Positions 11,588-21,327 are shown, counted from the stretch's first letter. The stretch: DNA of 22,386 nucleotides from Bugula neritina (GCA_964035545.1 CAXIUT010000067.1:1-22386); one strand, 5' to 3'. The notes: a model not told the origin generated them from the letters alone. Numbers and translations: made by a program.

Positions 11588-12070
11588 TCATTTTGGTATG
11601 AGTTTTCCTTATTTGACCATATTGGGCACTTCTGCTGCTAGCCATGGTCCAAGAGCCATGGCAAGTGCATGAGCAATACCTAACTTGGGCGTATGTTTGG
11701 CCCATAGAGGTGCAAAGTGTATATCTTGGCATATTTTACCTCCTCTATACATCTTAATAGTTTTTCCTTATAGTTCTGGTAGTTATAGTTCAATGGGAGA
11801 GCTGGGATAGGTGGCAGGTATTTAAAATTGTAATTTGAATTCATATCTAACTAAATTGTAAGTATATGAACATATTCCTTGCCATTTTACTCCATCTTTT
11901 GATGGTTCAACTTTAAACCAATCGTTATCTTGTTGCTTATTTGATTTTACATAAAATATGATTGCTCTTAGCTCCTATTTGAGTCTATCTATCCATTTTT
12001 AATCTTTAGGACCAGCGTGGAGAGTTAATAATGGTATTTTAGAAGCTGCTTCTTCGATAGAGCTCATCAT
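11588..12070 (-). CDS. UFC1: UFC1, UFM1-conjugating E2 enzyme, 160 aa
   Basis: Accepts UFM1 from UBA5 on a catalytic cysteine and passes it to the UFL1 ligase complex, mostly at the ER. Intronless. Motifs: LHAGPKDxKWIDRLKxEL near the N terminus, [18 protein letters not shown], [20 protein letters not shown], and the active-site block MYRGGKIC with catalytic Cys114. The C-terminal part [20 protein letters not shown] is diagnostic of UFC1. The x residues are TAA/TAG where homologues have Glu or Asp. Length matches human UFC1 (167 aa). Starts with two adjacent ATGs; the first is used here. Its stop is 27 bp from the TPR gene stop (convergent). Confidence 0.97.
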
Positions 12071-12199
12071 GTTGAATTAGTATAAAGATATAAAAATAAT
12101 AAGAAGAAATAAAAGGGCAGATGATGAGAGAGGTGTTTTTATTTCTAGTTAAGTGATTTTTTGAACAGATATCAATTAATAAATAATTTATCAACACAA
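12071..12199. promoter_or_regulatory. Divergent promoter region, UFC1 / ATP synthase alpha
   Basis: A 129-bp spacer between the two start codons must hold both 5' untranslated regions and promoters. No specific motif is assigned. Confidence 0.4.
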
Positions 12200-13840
12200 A
12201 TGAGAGGAATGATGCGTATCGTCCAGGGCTTCTCCAAGAAGCTCAGCATTGCAGATACTGCCAAAGTTATCCAAGATAAGATCATGAACATCTCGCAAGT
12301 GGTACTTCTATGTTTAGTTAGAACGACGTTAAAGAGTTCGGAACTGTCATAAGCATTGGAGACGGTATTGCCAGAGTGGTTGGACTCAATAAAGTTCAAG
12401 CTGGAGAAATGGTGGAATTCCGCTCAGGCATCAGAGGTATGGCTCTCAACCTTTAAACTGATAATGTTGGTGTTGTCATCTTCGGAAACGATAGGTTCTT
12501 CAATCTTTATTCAGATAAATTCAAGAAGGAGACACTGTTACTAGAACTGGAGCTATTGTGGATGTCCCCATTGGAGAGGAAATGTTGGGTCGAGTATTCG
12601 ATGCCCTAGGTAATCCTATTGATGGACTTGGTCCAGTCAAAACTACTCAAAGAAAAAGAGTTGAAATCAAAGCCCCTGGTATTATTCCAAGAAAATCTGT
12701 CAACGAGCCTATGCAAACAGGACTAAAGGCTGTAGATGGATTAGTGCCTATCGGAAGAGGACAGCGAGAATTGATTATTGGTGATAGACAAACGGGAAAG
12801 ACAGCTATTGCTATTGATACTATTATTAACCAAAAGGCTAACTTTATTTCTGGAGATCTTAAGAAACAACTTTACTGTGTGTATGTCGCTATTGGACAGA
12901 AGAGATCAACTGTTGCCAACATTTGTTTGACTTTGAAACTTCATGATGCTCTTAAATATACTATTGTTGTTGCTGCTACTGCTTCTGAAGCTGCTCCTCT
13001 TCAATTTTTGGCTCCCTATTCAGGATGTGCTATTGCTGAGTTCTTCAGAGATAATGGAAAACATGCTCTCATCATCTACGATGATTTGTCTAAACAAGCT
13101 GTTGCCTACAGACAAATGTCTTTGCTGCTAAGAAGACCTCCAGGAAGAGAAGCCTACCCTGGAGATGTGTTTTACTTGCATTCTCGATTGCTTGAAAGAG
13201 CTGCTAAGATGAATAATGATTTCGGAGGAGGCTCTATGACTGCATTGCCTGTCATTGAAACTCAGGCTGGTGATGTCTCAGCATATATTCCAACTAACGT
13301 TATTTCTATTACTGATGGACAAATCTTTTTGGAAACTGAGTTGTTTTACAAGGGTATTAGACCTGCTATCAACGTGGGTCTATCTGTGAGTCGAGTGGGA
13401 TCAGCTGCTCAGATTAAAGCTATGAAGCAGGTGGCTGGTAAATTAAAATTGGAGCTTGCCCAGTATAGAGAAGTGGCTGCTTTTGCCCAATTCGGATCTG
13501 ATCTCGATGCTGCAACCCAACAACTATTGAACAGAGGTGCACAGTTGACTGAGTTGTTGAAGCAGAAGCAATTCGTAATATTATATTAACAAAGGTACCA
13601 ATGGTTGCTGAGGAGCAGGTGTGTGTGATATTTGCTGGTGTGAGAGGTTTTCTCGATAAAATGATGACTTCTTAGATATCTAAATTTGAGTCTAAATTTG
13701 TGGCTCATCTTCGTGCAACTCATATGAGTTTACTTTAAAAGATTAGAAAGGAAGGGCAACTTGATCCATCTGATTAACAAAATTTGAATTCTATCCTTGA
13801 AGCCTTCATTCCTGATTCTGGATGTGCCATGAAACAATGA
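12200..13840 (+). CDS. Mitochondrial F1 ATP synthase alpha subunit, 526 aa
   Basis: Non-catalytic nucleotide-binding subunit of the F1 head of ATP synthase in the mitochondrial matrix. Four exons; introns of 20 nt at 12302-12321, 12495-12514 and 13575-13594 restore the frame exactly (a 23-nt version of the first, 12299-12321, is possible). The N terminus [16 protein letters not shown] is a basic targeting segment. Core motifs: [38 protein letters not shown], Walker A GDRQTGKT (about residues 181-188), [53 protein letters not shown] and [14 protein letters not shown]. All conserved glutamines are CAR; the TAA in ALNLxTDNVG aligns with the usual Glu. It is the last gene before the internal telomere repeat. 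Confidence 0.98.
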
Positions 13841-13929
13841 TAAATAAACAAATTGAATTTATTACTATTTAAATCAACGACCATCCTTACTATCATCATC
13901 CTTATTATCAACTATCATCACCTTTCAAT

Positions 13930-14013
13930 CACCCTTATCATCTATAATATCATCCTTACCATCTATAATATCATCCTTATCATCTATAATATCATCCTTA
14001 TCATCTTTATAAT
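13930..14013. repeat. 21-bp minisatellite, four copies
   Basis: Tandem CATCCTTATCATCTATAATA(T) units at 13931-13950 (partial), 13951-13971, 13972-13992 and 13993-14013, with small changes (TTACC in the second, CTTTATAAT at the end of the fourth). It sits just inside the internal telomere block, as expected for subtelomeric DNA. The reverse frame gives a repeated DDIIDDK string, but nothing else suggests coding. Confidence 0.85.
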
Positions 14014-14031
14014 CTTTTTTATAAAACCATA

Positions 14032-14106
14032 GGGGTTGGGGTTGGGGTTGGGGTTGGGGTTGGGGTTGGGGTTGGGGTTGGGGTTGGGGTTGGGGTTGGG
14101 GTTGGG
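14032..14106. repeat. Internal GGGGTT telomere block
   Basis: About 12.5 perfect GGGGTT units inside the window, in the orientation of a right-hand chromosome end. The length (75 bp) is close to that of the right terminal block (76 bp). Everything to the left reads as a complete chromosome; sequence to the right continues with unrelated DNA (CATAACCAAAGATG) and has no CCCCAA block. See findings. Confidence 0.97.
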
Positions 14107-14154
14107 CATAACCAAAGATGTCGTTAGTATTACTATAGTAATAATATTTAATTT

Positions 14155-14921
14155 TCACTATGATTATAATGAATCATATGTAATAAGCAAAGCTTATTCC
14201 TTTACTTCTTTCACGCCTACTTCTTTCTTCTTCTCGTTCAATCGAAACAACCTACCGTAAAATCGATTCTTTATCTGATTTCTACTTCGGTGGCTCATTG
14301 TCTTTTGAATAAGTTGCCAATTTTTACCATGTTGGTTGTATAAATCAATCAACTCTAAGTCTTCCTTGACTGTCCATTCATTTTTATTAAGATCCGGACG
14401 GAGATAGTTTTAGTAATGATCTTTTAGTTGTTTATAATTTCTTTCTATATTGCTATTCAAGTACTTGGAAAACTTTGAGCTATAACTTGCCAGTTATTCA
14501 AACCGTACTCTTCTACTCTCTCGAGAAGCATTTTGTCTTCTTTCTTGCTCCAGCAATCCTTCGACTGGTTCTCCAGTCTGCGAAAGCGACTATAGCACAT
14601 TTTAGAGTTTCTTCCAGGTATATGAGAAGCCACTTCTTCGAACCGAATATTCTAGTTTTTGCAAAGACGGAGGAGAAGGGAATCCTCTTCTTCAGTCCAG
14701 GCTTTTTTGGATTGTGAGTATCCTTCTTTGAGGAGGTCTTCTTGAGTCAAGTTTAGGTTTTCTGAGCTATTTATTGTTTTGAAATTATTTTCAGCGTTCT
14801 AAGAGGTAGGATTCTAGGTGGGTAGACTATCAGTGAGGTGATGTTGGATGGAGAGAACAGGGCAGGGAACGAGTAGGTAGTAGAGAGGAGGAGAGTAATT
14901 GTTGAATAGGTAGTTCAGCAT
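14155..14921 (-). CDS. Three-repeat Myb (SANT) DNA-binding protein, 248 aa
   Basis: Probable nuclear DNA-binding protein. One 20-nt intron (14445-14464) joins two exons without loss of frame. Three Myb repeats are visible: AWTEEEDSLLLRLCKN with IPGRNSKMCYSRFRR (about residues 74-117), CWSKKEDKMLLERVEEYGLN with NWQVIAQSFPKRNYKQLKDH (about 124-167) and EWTVKEDLELIDLYNQHGKN with SRNQIKNRFYGRL (about 175-217). The architecture resembles c-Myb, CDC5 or SNAPC4-type proteins; I cannot choose between them. The stop lies only 49 bp from the internal telomere block. The first 60 residues look low-complexity and the true start could be later. Confidence 0.9.
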
Positions 14922-15482
14922 ATCACTAATAGTGATTTATTTATATTCAATACCATTGATTTACTAAGATAAATATTTACTGATCCATCAAAAATAATGA
15001 TTTAAATCACTTAAAATCTTCTATCTTCCTAACCTACCTCTTCTGATGGTTTTCCTGGGTGATAAGCAGCAGAATAGACTTTGTTTTTAGTCTTTATTTT
15101 TAAACTCAATTTGAATTAAAAATAGATTTTTAGTTCATTAAAAGCCAATCAAAATAGGATAAAGCATGATTGAAGAACCACTTGGGTTTATTTTATGGAT
15201 AAAACTTGAAATAATATTTATTTTTAGAGTAATAATTTCAATTGTAATAACAATCCTCAAAAAAGTGTATCGGATGACTGTTATCATGATTCTATTTAAA
15301 AAAAAAAGACATAAAGGACAATGAGTTGTTATATATAATGACAATATTCAGGTTGGAAAGCAAAATGATTATTTGAACAATATATATTGGTAATATATTT
15401 GTGTTTTATCTTATAATATAGTCATGATTATAAAACTATTCTGAATATTAAATCTAATATAACATATTCTTGATACTTATAA
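14922..15482. other. Intergenic region, nothing recognised
   Basis: A 561-bp AT-rich stretch between the divergent Myb gene and the large repeat protein. It must contain both promoters. No repeats, tRNA or other structure was seen. Confidence 0.5.
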
Positions 15483-18400
15483 ATGACTAGCATCAATGTT
15501 CAAAGTATCTGGATACTTAGTGCTCTTGATAAATTGATTTCTTAGAATAAACCAATCCTGCTCTTGTTATCTAGCTCTTCGAAAAAAAATAAGTCATTTT
15601 GCAAGCACTTCAGAACAATAAAATAGATCCACAAAAATATAAAACTATTGTTGCCAAAGGAAATAAAGATTAAAATTAAATTGTTAAGGCTTGTGCTCAA
15701 TAAGATATCATTAAACTATCTAATCCCAAAGATTAAAATTCTGTTAATACCTGGTTTAAAATGATTATCTAAAATACAGGAGTTCCTTATTAAAAACAAA
15801 AACAACTCTATCACTATTATAAAAATCAAACTAGTCCTCAAAAACCCTCAACTCAACCTGCCCAATCAGTCCAACCAGTACAACCTATTAAACCAGTACA
15901 ACCAGTCCAACCTATTAAACCAGTACAACCGATTCAGCCGATGCCTAAAAAATAAGAGCAAAAAAAGGTCTAGCCACCAAAGGTAGTACCTCAAGTAGCA
16001 CCTCAAAAAGTGGAGAATGGTCCTAATGTTGACTAGATCGTAAGTTTTAAAACTCTTGACACAATGCTTGAAGATTATTCTGGTCCAGTTTCCCGATATG
16101 AAAGGTTGTTATAAAGAAAGATCAAATTATTAGACTTAGTTAAGCGTAAGTAAATGACTGCAGATAAATACAGAGCAACACTTGAGTTATTTAAGAAGCG
16201 TCTTCATGGGTAAATATCAAGATATTAAGGACAGATTTGGCTGATGATTATAAATTTTAGCTTTAATCGATCAATGACTTCCATGATGGCAATGTAGGCG
16301 CATGGTTTTCTGAAGTGATAGATGAGACTAAATTTAATCAGTAGATGCAGATGGATAAATTGACATCACTGAAGAAAGGACCTTCTAAAGTATAAAGCAA
16401 CAAGAAACCTATGAGATAGTCTGTTTCTATAAAACCAAGAGGTGGATACGATATTGGTCAGATTAATAGCTTTAGAGTATTTGATGATCAGCTAGAATAA
16501 CAAGTATAAAACAAGAATAATTACAAATAGGTGTTATAGAAGAAAAAGAAATTTTTATAATTAGCTAAAAGAGGGGAGTTGAATGGCTAAAAATATCGAG
16601 GATTGTTGATGAAGTGCATTTCTTCAGCTAAGAAGTAAATTTAATAGTTATTCAGCTAACAAATCAAATAGACAATGGAATTTTAGTTATCATAATTGGC
16701 TTAATTTCATGATAACAAAATATCTTCGTGGTGGGATGATGTTCTATCGAATGCTGAGTTGATGTTATAGGATCCAGGAAACAGTTATGAAGGACTTGAA
16801 TCAAGGGAAGAAGATAAAAGCTAAAAATAAAGATGATGATGACATTGATATGAAGTTTCTTAATGGATTAGATGACGATGATTAAGATATCAATTTCGAT
16901 TAAGATCTTAATGTTATAGCCAGACCTGCACGAAAACCTAAAAAACCAGCAGTTTAGCCTAAAAAATAAGAACCAAAAAGATAGTAAGATAAGAAATAGG
17001 GATCATCTCCTGGTGGTAGGTCAAGTGAAGGTTCAGATATTTATAGTTTGAAGGTTTTGATGAGTTATTGACTGAAAACCAGAAGAATCCATCTAGATTT
17101 ATGGTATACTACTAGAGGAAGCAGGCTATATTTGGAATGATGCAGAAAGGATAGATAGATGCCAATAAATATAAAATCCTCCAATAAAAAGGTTTATCTT
17201 CTGCTTCAAAGTACAATAGTAGACATATAGTTAAAAGATAAAGGACATAATAGAGATGGACTTGATGGATTTGAATGATATGAATGCATGGAAATGTAGC
17301 TGAATGGTTTTAGAGTTTGATCTAAGATGCTGGATTCAACTTTTAGGAACAAACTTAGATGTATCAGAAGTATAAAGGAAGGGATCTTCTGCTGGCATTT
17401 AAAAGAATAAGGAATAAACATAAGGATCAAATGCTATCAAATAAAATCCTCCAATAGCTGAAGTTATATGCTTTACAGTTATTTCTAAACTATTCGCTCA
17501 TTGCTAGGCTACATAGGATATCCTTTATTACCAATAGTTATTGTAGAAAAGATAGAAGTTGATAGGTTTGGTGACTGAAAATAGATTAATAGCAGGTAAA
17601 TACAAAGATATCAACAAAGCAGCAGCCTCTAAAACATAAAAGTATTCATACTATTAGTATAGTTCTTTTCTTAAAGGCTGTATTCTTGATGAAATTCACT
17701 TACTAGAATAAAAGTATAAAGACAATGAAGAAGAATGGTTTCAACATCTTAAAAAATATTTATTACAATCCCCCTCCTTAATTGAAGTTGCCTGTACGTA
17801 TCATAATAACATAGTAAAATCCTGAGATGAAGCGAGTGAATACTTTATCATCAGCATAGAAGGCAAAATACTTGGCCAAGAAGATGTCAGCTTATGAAAG
17901 TTTGATAGCATATAATAAAGCAAACAATATAACTGAGCAAAATTCTCTTTTATCTGTTTTTTAGAAATCAAAGAAGGAGGTTTTTAAAGCAATTTAGCTC
18001 TTGTCTAAAGATAAAGAGATGGATATATACAATTTATCATAGAAATTGTTTCCTCCAATAACTGTATAGATATTTTATAATGGTAAATATGCTGTTTTGA
18101 AGAAAAGTAATTACTATTGATATATATAGAGGCAGAAACAAGTGTTGGGATATTTTGTTCAAGAAGCAGCAGCTTTGAAGCAATATGGCAATAATATTAA
18201 GAAATCAACTAATGTACAGAATCATCAGGATGTGAAGTAGTAGTTGATAAAATGTGAGTAGAATATTGGGGTGTTGAAGAATTGGCCGGGGAAGGAGTTG
18301 GTTGCCTTTCCTTTGATTAGCCAGTAGAAGGTAGAGAAGTATAATTTGGATTTGAATAAGCATTTGGATAAAAATGAGGTAGAGTTGATTGTTCAGAATA

Positions 18401-18835
18401 TGATGGGTTGCATGGCTAGAGTTATTTGAAGTTGTATGTTGGAAAGTAGTAAAATGAAAGGTTTTGGGTTAAAATTCATCCAGGAGTACAAAAGAAGCTA
18501 AAACTATAATTAAATTGCCTGCTAAAGAGATGATGGATGTGATCAAAGGCAATCCAGTTTTAACTGTTCGTTTGTTCTAAAAAAACTTTTGGGGGACTAT
18601 GAAGTTATTCGCTTAGTTTGTTTTAACAGGCTGTTTTATTAGAAACAACATAGTATAGTAGAAAATAACATCTGGTTCTCATGTTCTCCACTACTAGCTA
18701 AAGGTATACAAGCCATCTAAACCACTGATAACTGAAATAACCCATACGACTATGAAGATGCCTGTTCCTTTTAGACCAGATCCTAACTTGTAAAAAGAGC
18801 TATCAAAAGAGTGTCTATCTTATTTGAAGAAGTGA
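15483..18835 (+). CDS. Large acidic repeat protein, about 1,000 aa, frame broken
   Basis: Reading through candidate GT-AG introns (16210-16229, 16784-16805, 17020-17036, 17211-17230, 17361-17377, 18083-18102, 18142-18163, 18461-18483, plus less certain ones near the start, 17785-17812 and 18395-18425) gives one long protein. At least four diverged modules of about 85 residues share L..L...G.....KY near the start and W(F/W)...(I/L) near the end: NNKIDPQKYK...VNTWFKMII, RKEMTADKYR...VGAWFSEVI, RGELNGEKYR...ISSWWDDVL, KGEIDANKYK...VAEWFESLI; a fifth may be ENRLIAGKYK...EEEWFQHLK. A Pro/Gln/Val-rich linker follows module 1 and a poly-Asp stretch follows module 3. The C terminus (NPVLTVRLFEKNFWGTMKLF onward) looks like beta strands, perhaps a C2 domain. 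Repeats plus C2 recall CC2D1/Lgd proteins, but this is weak. One frame break near 17278-17290 has no intron explanation. Confidence 0.6.
15841..15950 (+). repeat. Short in-gene repeat encoding PVQP(I/V)KPVQP
   Basis: CAACCAGTACAACC and CCTATTAAACCAGT elements alternate over roughly 110 bp and encode a Pro-Val-Gln-Pro-Ile-Lys linker between module 1 and module 2 of the large repeat protein. Confidence 0.8.
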
Positions 18836-18919
18836 TTATCAATATGATGGTTATTAAATATTTGAATGAATAAAAAAGTGATGATCAATATGGTCGTTAT
18901 TATATTTGAATGAATAAAA
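18833..18919. repeat. Imperfect direct repeat of about 42 bp
   Basis: TGATTATCAATATGATGGTT...TTTGAATGAATAAAA (18833-18875) recurs as TGATGATCAATATGGTCGTT...TTTGAATGAATAAAA (18879-18919). The first copy begins at the stop codon of the large repeat protein and the second contains the putative ATG of the next gene, so the duplication made the present spacer. Confidence 0.8.
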
Positions 18920-19471
18920 TATGCAAGCAGTGTGATAAAATAGCACTAACTCGATGCATTAAGGGGTATTTGTGTGGGGGATGTGGCAAGCGATGTCATA
19001 ATCGATATTACATCCTGTGGAATTTATTGGTTGCGGATTGGAGAGAAATAAAGTAGTTAAAAGCATGGGAATGCTTAGTTATAAGAATATGGGAGAGAGG
19101 CCTTTGAGAAAAAGTAAAGTTTAAAGTCAACTAAGAGCGAGTAGAAGTTTAAAAGAAGGTCAAATTCATCACAAAGGATCATACAACAGTCACAGTAATA
19201 AAGAATAAAAGGTGCTTTATAGAAAGAGCAGAGATCTTTCTATGTCTAATAAAGAATAAAAGGTGCTTTATAGGTCCAAATATGTATAAAACAAGAAGAG
19301 TATAGGAGTGATGGTGGACTTGAAATAGGATAATAGTATTTAAGAAGATAGATAGAGGTAGTTGTTGTGTCTTCGGATAAGGTATCATAGCAGTAGAGGT
19401 TGTTGAAGTTGATGAAGAGCAAGTTGTAATCTGAAACGTCGCAAAAGCAAGAAGATGGCTATGGAATATGA
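18910..19471 (+). CDS. Small Cys-rich (zinc-finger-like) protein, about 174 aa
   Basis: ATG followed by MNKICKQCDKIALTRCIKGY and LCGGCGKRCHNRY: two C-x2-C pairs plus further Cys and His in 25 residues, typical of a small zinc-binding module. Candidate introns at 19078-19097 (20 nt) and 19382-19398 (17 nt) give a frame divisible by three ending at TGA. An alternative reading, with one base missing near 18995-19010, would continue as LHPVEFIGCGLERNKVVKSM and look more protein-like. The C-terminal half is Lys/Ser/Glu-rich and includes a 17-residue repeat (SNKEEKVLYR twice). No family recognised. Given the indels in the neighbouring PARG gene, the exact structure is uncertain. Confidence 0.45.
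19196..19273. repeat. 27-bp perfect direct repeat, 51-bp spacing
   Basis: TAATAAAGAATAAAAGGTGC followed by TTTATAG occurs at 19196-19222 and 19247-19273. The 51-bp spacing equals 17 codons, so the duplication keeps the reading frame of the small Cys-rich gene. Confidence 0.9.
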
Positions 19472-19633
19472 GTAGAAGTTAAAATGATCCGCAAGATGAA
19501 AAGTTGAATTTTGATAAGTATATGATATATCTGATTAATAAGGTCAAATTTAATTATTTACATGAAACAATATTGATAAATGGTATAATAATAATCATCA
19601 ATGATATAATATAGTATAGTATATTAGCAATAT

Positions 19634-21235
19634 TCAATAGCAAGATCATACTGCATAATTTTTTGATATACTGCAGAAGGGAGAGATGTTTTTTTGTTAG
19701 ATTTCTAATTCTATGGTACTAATCTAGTATGCCTATTATATCTAAACAGCAAAGTCCTTGTAAATTTTTAATCATCAACTGGTATTATCTCACCTTAGAC
19801 TACTAGTCTGTTATATAGATCAGTTATCTATTAGCCTATGAAGCTGCTACCCATTGTATCAGTAGCTTCAATTATTAATCACCACCGAAGGCACCACATC
19901 CCCATCGTCCGCTCACTACTGGCATAAATTAGTCTGCACCCATTTCTGCTCCATTGAAACCAGTCACAGCCTTATTGATCTATCTTCTCACACCCTTCTT
20001 GCTATATTGCTGATTGGCATTCATCACTCGACTAAAATCTGTCGCATCGATTGCCACTATAATCGAGTTGGATACCTGATGATCAGAGCTAACATGTTTG
20101 AGTTATTTATACTAAAAGCTGTCACTGTATCCTTAGTAGTTGCTAAAACGACGAGCTCCGTATATAATAATGGACCTCGTCATCGTCCAGTTACTCGCAA
20201 ATGATCTTGGATATTAGAGTTTATGGAAATATTGAGAATAATACTTACTACTGTACGCAACCGTTTCTTAGAATACCTCCTCCTAGTCGCTTATTGGCAA
20301 AGTCAATCATAATTCCTTTTCCACAGTAATCTTAAATAGATTTTTTTTGTATAGAAAAGATCTACACTGACCTCAGAGGGACTTATCTATCCATTTTCCA
20401 TCACATCCATAAAATCTGTATTACTGTTTCTAGTTCTTTGCAATTTGATAACTCCTTTCAGTAGTGATCGTTTCTAACTACATGTTTAAAATAGGCAATA
20501 AAACATCTTAACTTCTCTCTTCTTACTCTTTGCTTCGAAGGATATAACTAGTTGTATCTTTGAGTCATCAGCTCACCGAAAATGGACATCAGATTATCTC
20601 ATTTGGCGAGGCAGTATACCTAAAAAACATACAAACCAATATTATAAATACTTGTCTCCTTTCTAGTGCTACCAACTCCTGATATCCTGAAACCAACAAT
20701 CTCACGTTATTCTCTATTAGTTTTATATCTTTAGTCAGCATCTCTATTACTACTGGCAGCTATACTCCCCAAAAATCTTAGTCCTTTATGCTTAGAGTTT
20801 TTTAAGTTCTCTATCTTGTGGTATTTCAAATTGGAAAGAATGAACTCCAAGACCTTTTGTTTTGCTGTAGCGATCGTTTAGTTCTTTTAAAGACCTCTAG
20901 ATGTTCTTATAGTAGGTCATAATAGTTGGAGTTAATAAAATGAAGGAAGGTCCCACCATCTTTCTTGCCTCCAATATTTATATCACTGATTACTACTACT
21001 CTATTTGAATAGTATCGCTTCCCTACCTGGAAGATTAGTGGTGCTATCTTGAATCGTTGTTCTTTGATCTTGAGTCATTTTGAGATCTTGGGGACCTTTT
21101 TGGTTATCTTCTGGGAGATTTTCTTGGTTGTCGAGACTATTCTTTTTTATTGGGATTATGTTTATAGGCAAATTTATCTAGAAAGTTGTCCGTTAATTTT
21201 GATTGAGATTTATCTTATTTTTTCATTTTTTTCAT
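19634..21235 (-). CDS. PARG: Poly(ADP-ribose) glycohydrolase, frames interrupted
   Basis: PARG cleaves ribose-ribose bonds in poly(ADP-ribose), in nucleus or cytoplasm. The macrodomain signature is clear: IMIDFANKRLGGGILRNGCV followed by the catalytic Gln-Glu-Glu (codons CAG TAG TAA, 20245-20253), IIIYGARRFSNYEGYSDSF, IIVAIDATDFSRV, and RWGCGAFGGD. The helical accessory domain is seen as ELVALERRQVFIILVCMFF and REKLRCFIAYFKHV. The N-terminal ~90 residues are disordered and Ser/Arg-rich, then acidic. The gene is not open: one-base breaks occur at an A8 run (20341-20348), at 20172-20173, near 20459, near 20610, near 19756, and more than one in 20640-21060. Some could be short introns, but alignment length across the catalytic region favours indels. 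The 3' end is approximate; the nearest plausible TGA is 19634-19636. Confidence 0.85.
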
Positions 21236-21327
21236 AGCTTTTTCCAATCAAATATAATTGATAGATAATCGCGGTCAAATAATAACTTTAAATATCAAAT
21301 AATGACTAAAAATAATAAAAAGCGGTC
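21236..21327. other. Spacer between PARG start and satellite
   Basis: A 92-bp AT-rich stretch with repeated AATAATGACTAAAAATAAT-like sequence. It must include the PARG promoter unless that lies in the satellite. Confidence 0.4.

Noticed and set aside
12299-12321. 23-nt form of the first ATP synthase alpha intron
   Set aside because: Both forms keep the frame; the 20-nt form (12302-12321) has the GTA start and the prevailing length.
13925-14260. Open frames encoding PQPQ or GLGL strings
   Set aside because: They are translations of the GGGGTT/CCCCAA block and of the minisatellite beside it, not genes.
17206-17430. Minus-strand open frame within the large repeat gene
   Set aside because: Antisense shadow of module four; the plus strand matches the other modules.
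19179-19388. Minus-strand open frame opposite the Cys-rich gene
   Set aside because: With one stop codon, long antisense frames are common. It has no domain and continues without signal through AT-rich DNA from the end of PARG.
20179-20202. 19-nt intron in PARG starting GTAACTGG
   Set aside because: It would remove the EELDDDE segment, which aligns residue for residue with animal PARG; an extra base at 20172-20173 explains the frame better.
20007-20204. Plus-strand open frame over the PARG macrodomain
   Set aside because: The minus strand here encodes the highly conserved PARG core, so this is a shadow.
1028-21235. Standard ciliate code with UAA/UAG as glutamine (table 6)
   Set aside because: It also keeps the frames open, but would turn the catalytic Glu-Glu of PARG into Gln-Gln and replace conserved Glu in CDH1 and UFC1, while conserved Gln sites use only CAR.
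21049-21237. Plus-strand hydrophobic open frame
   Set aside because: Antisense of the Lys/Ser-rich PARG N terminus, which automatically gives a Phe/Leu-rich translation.
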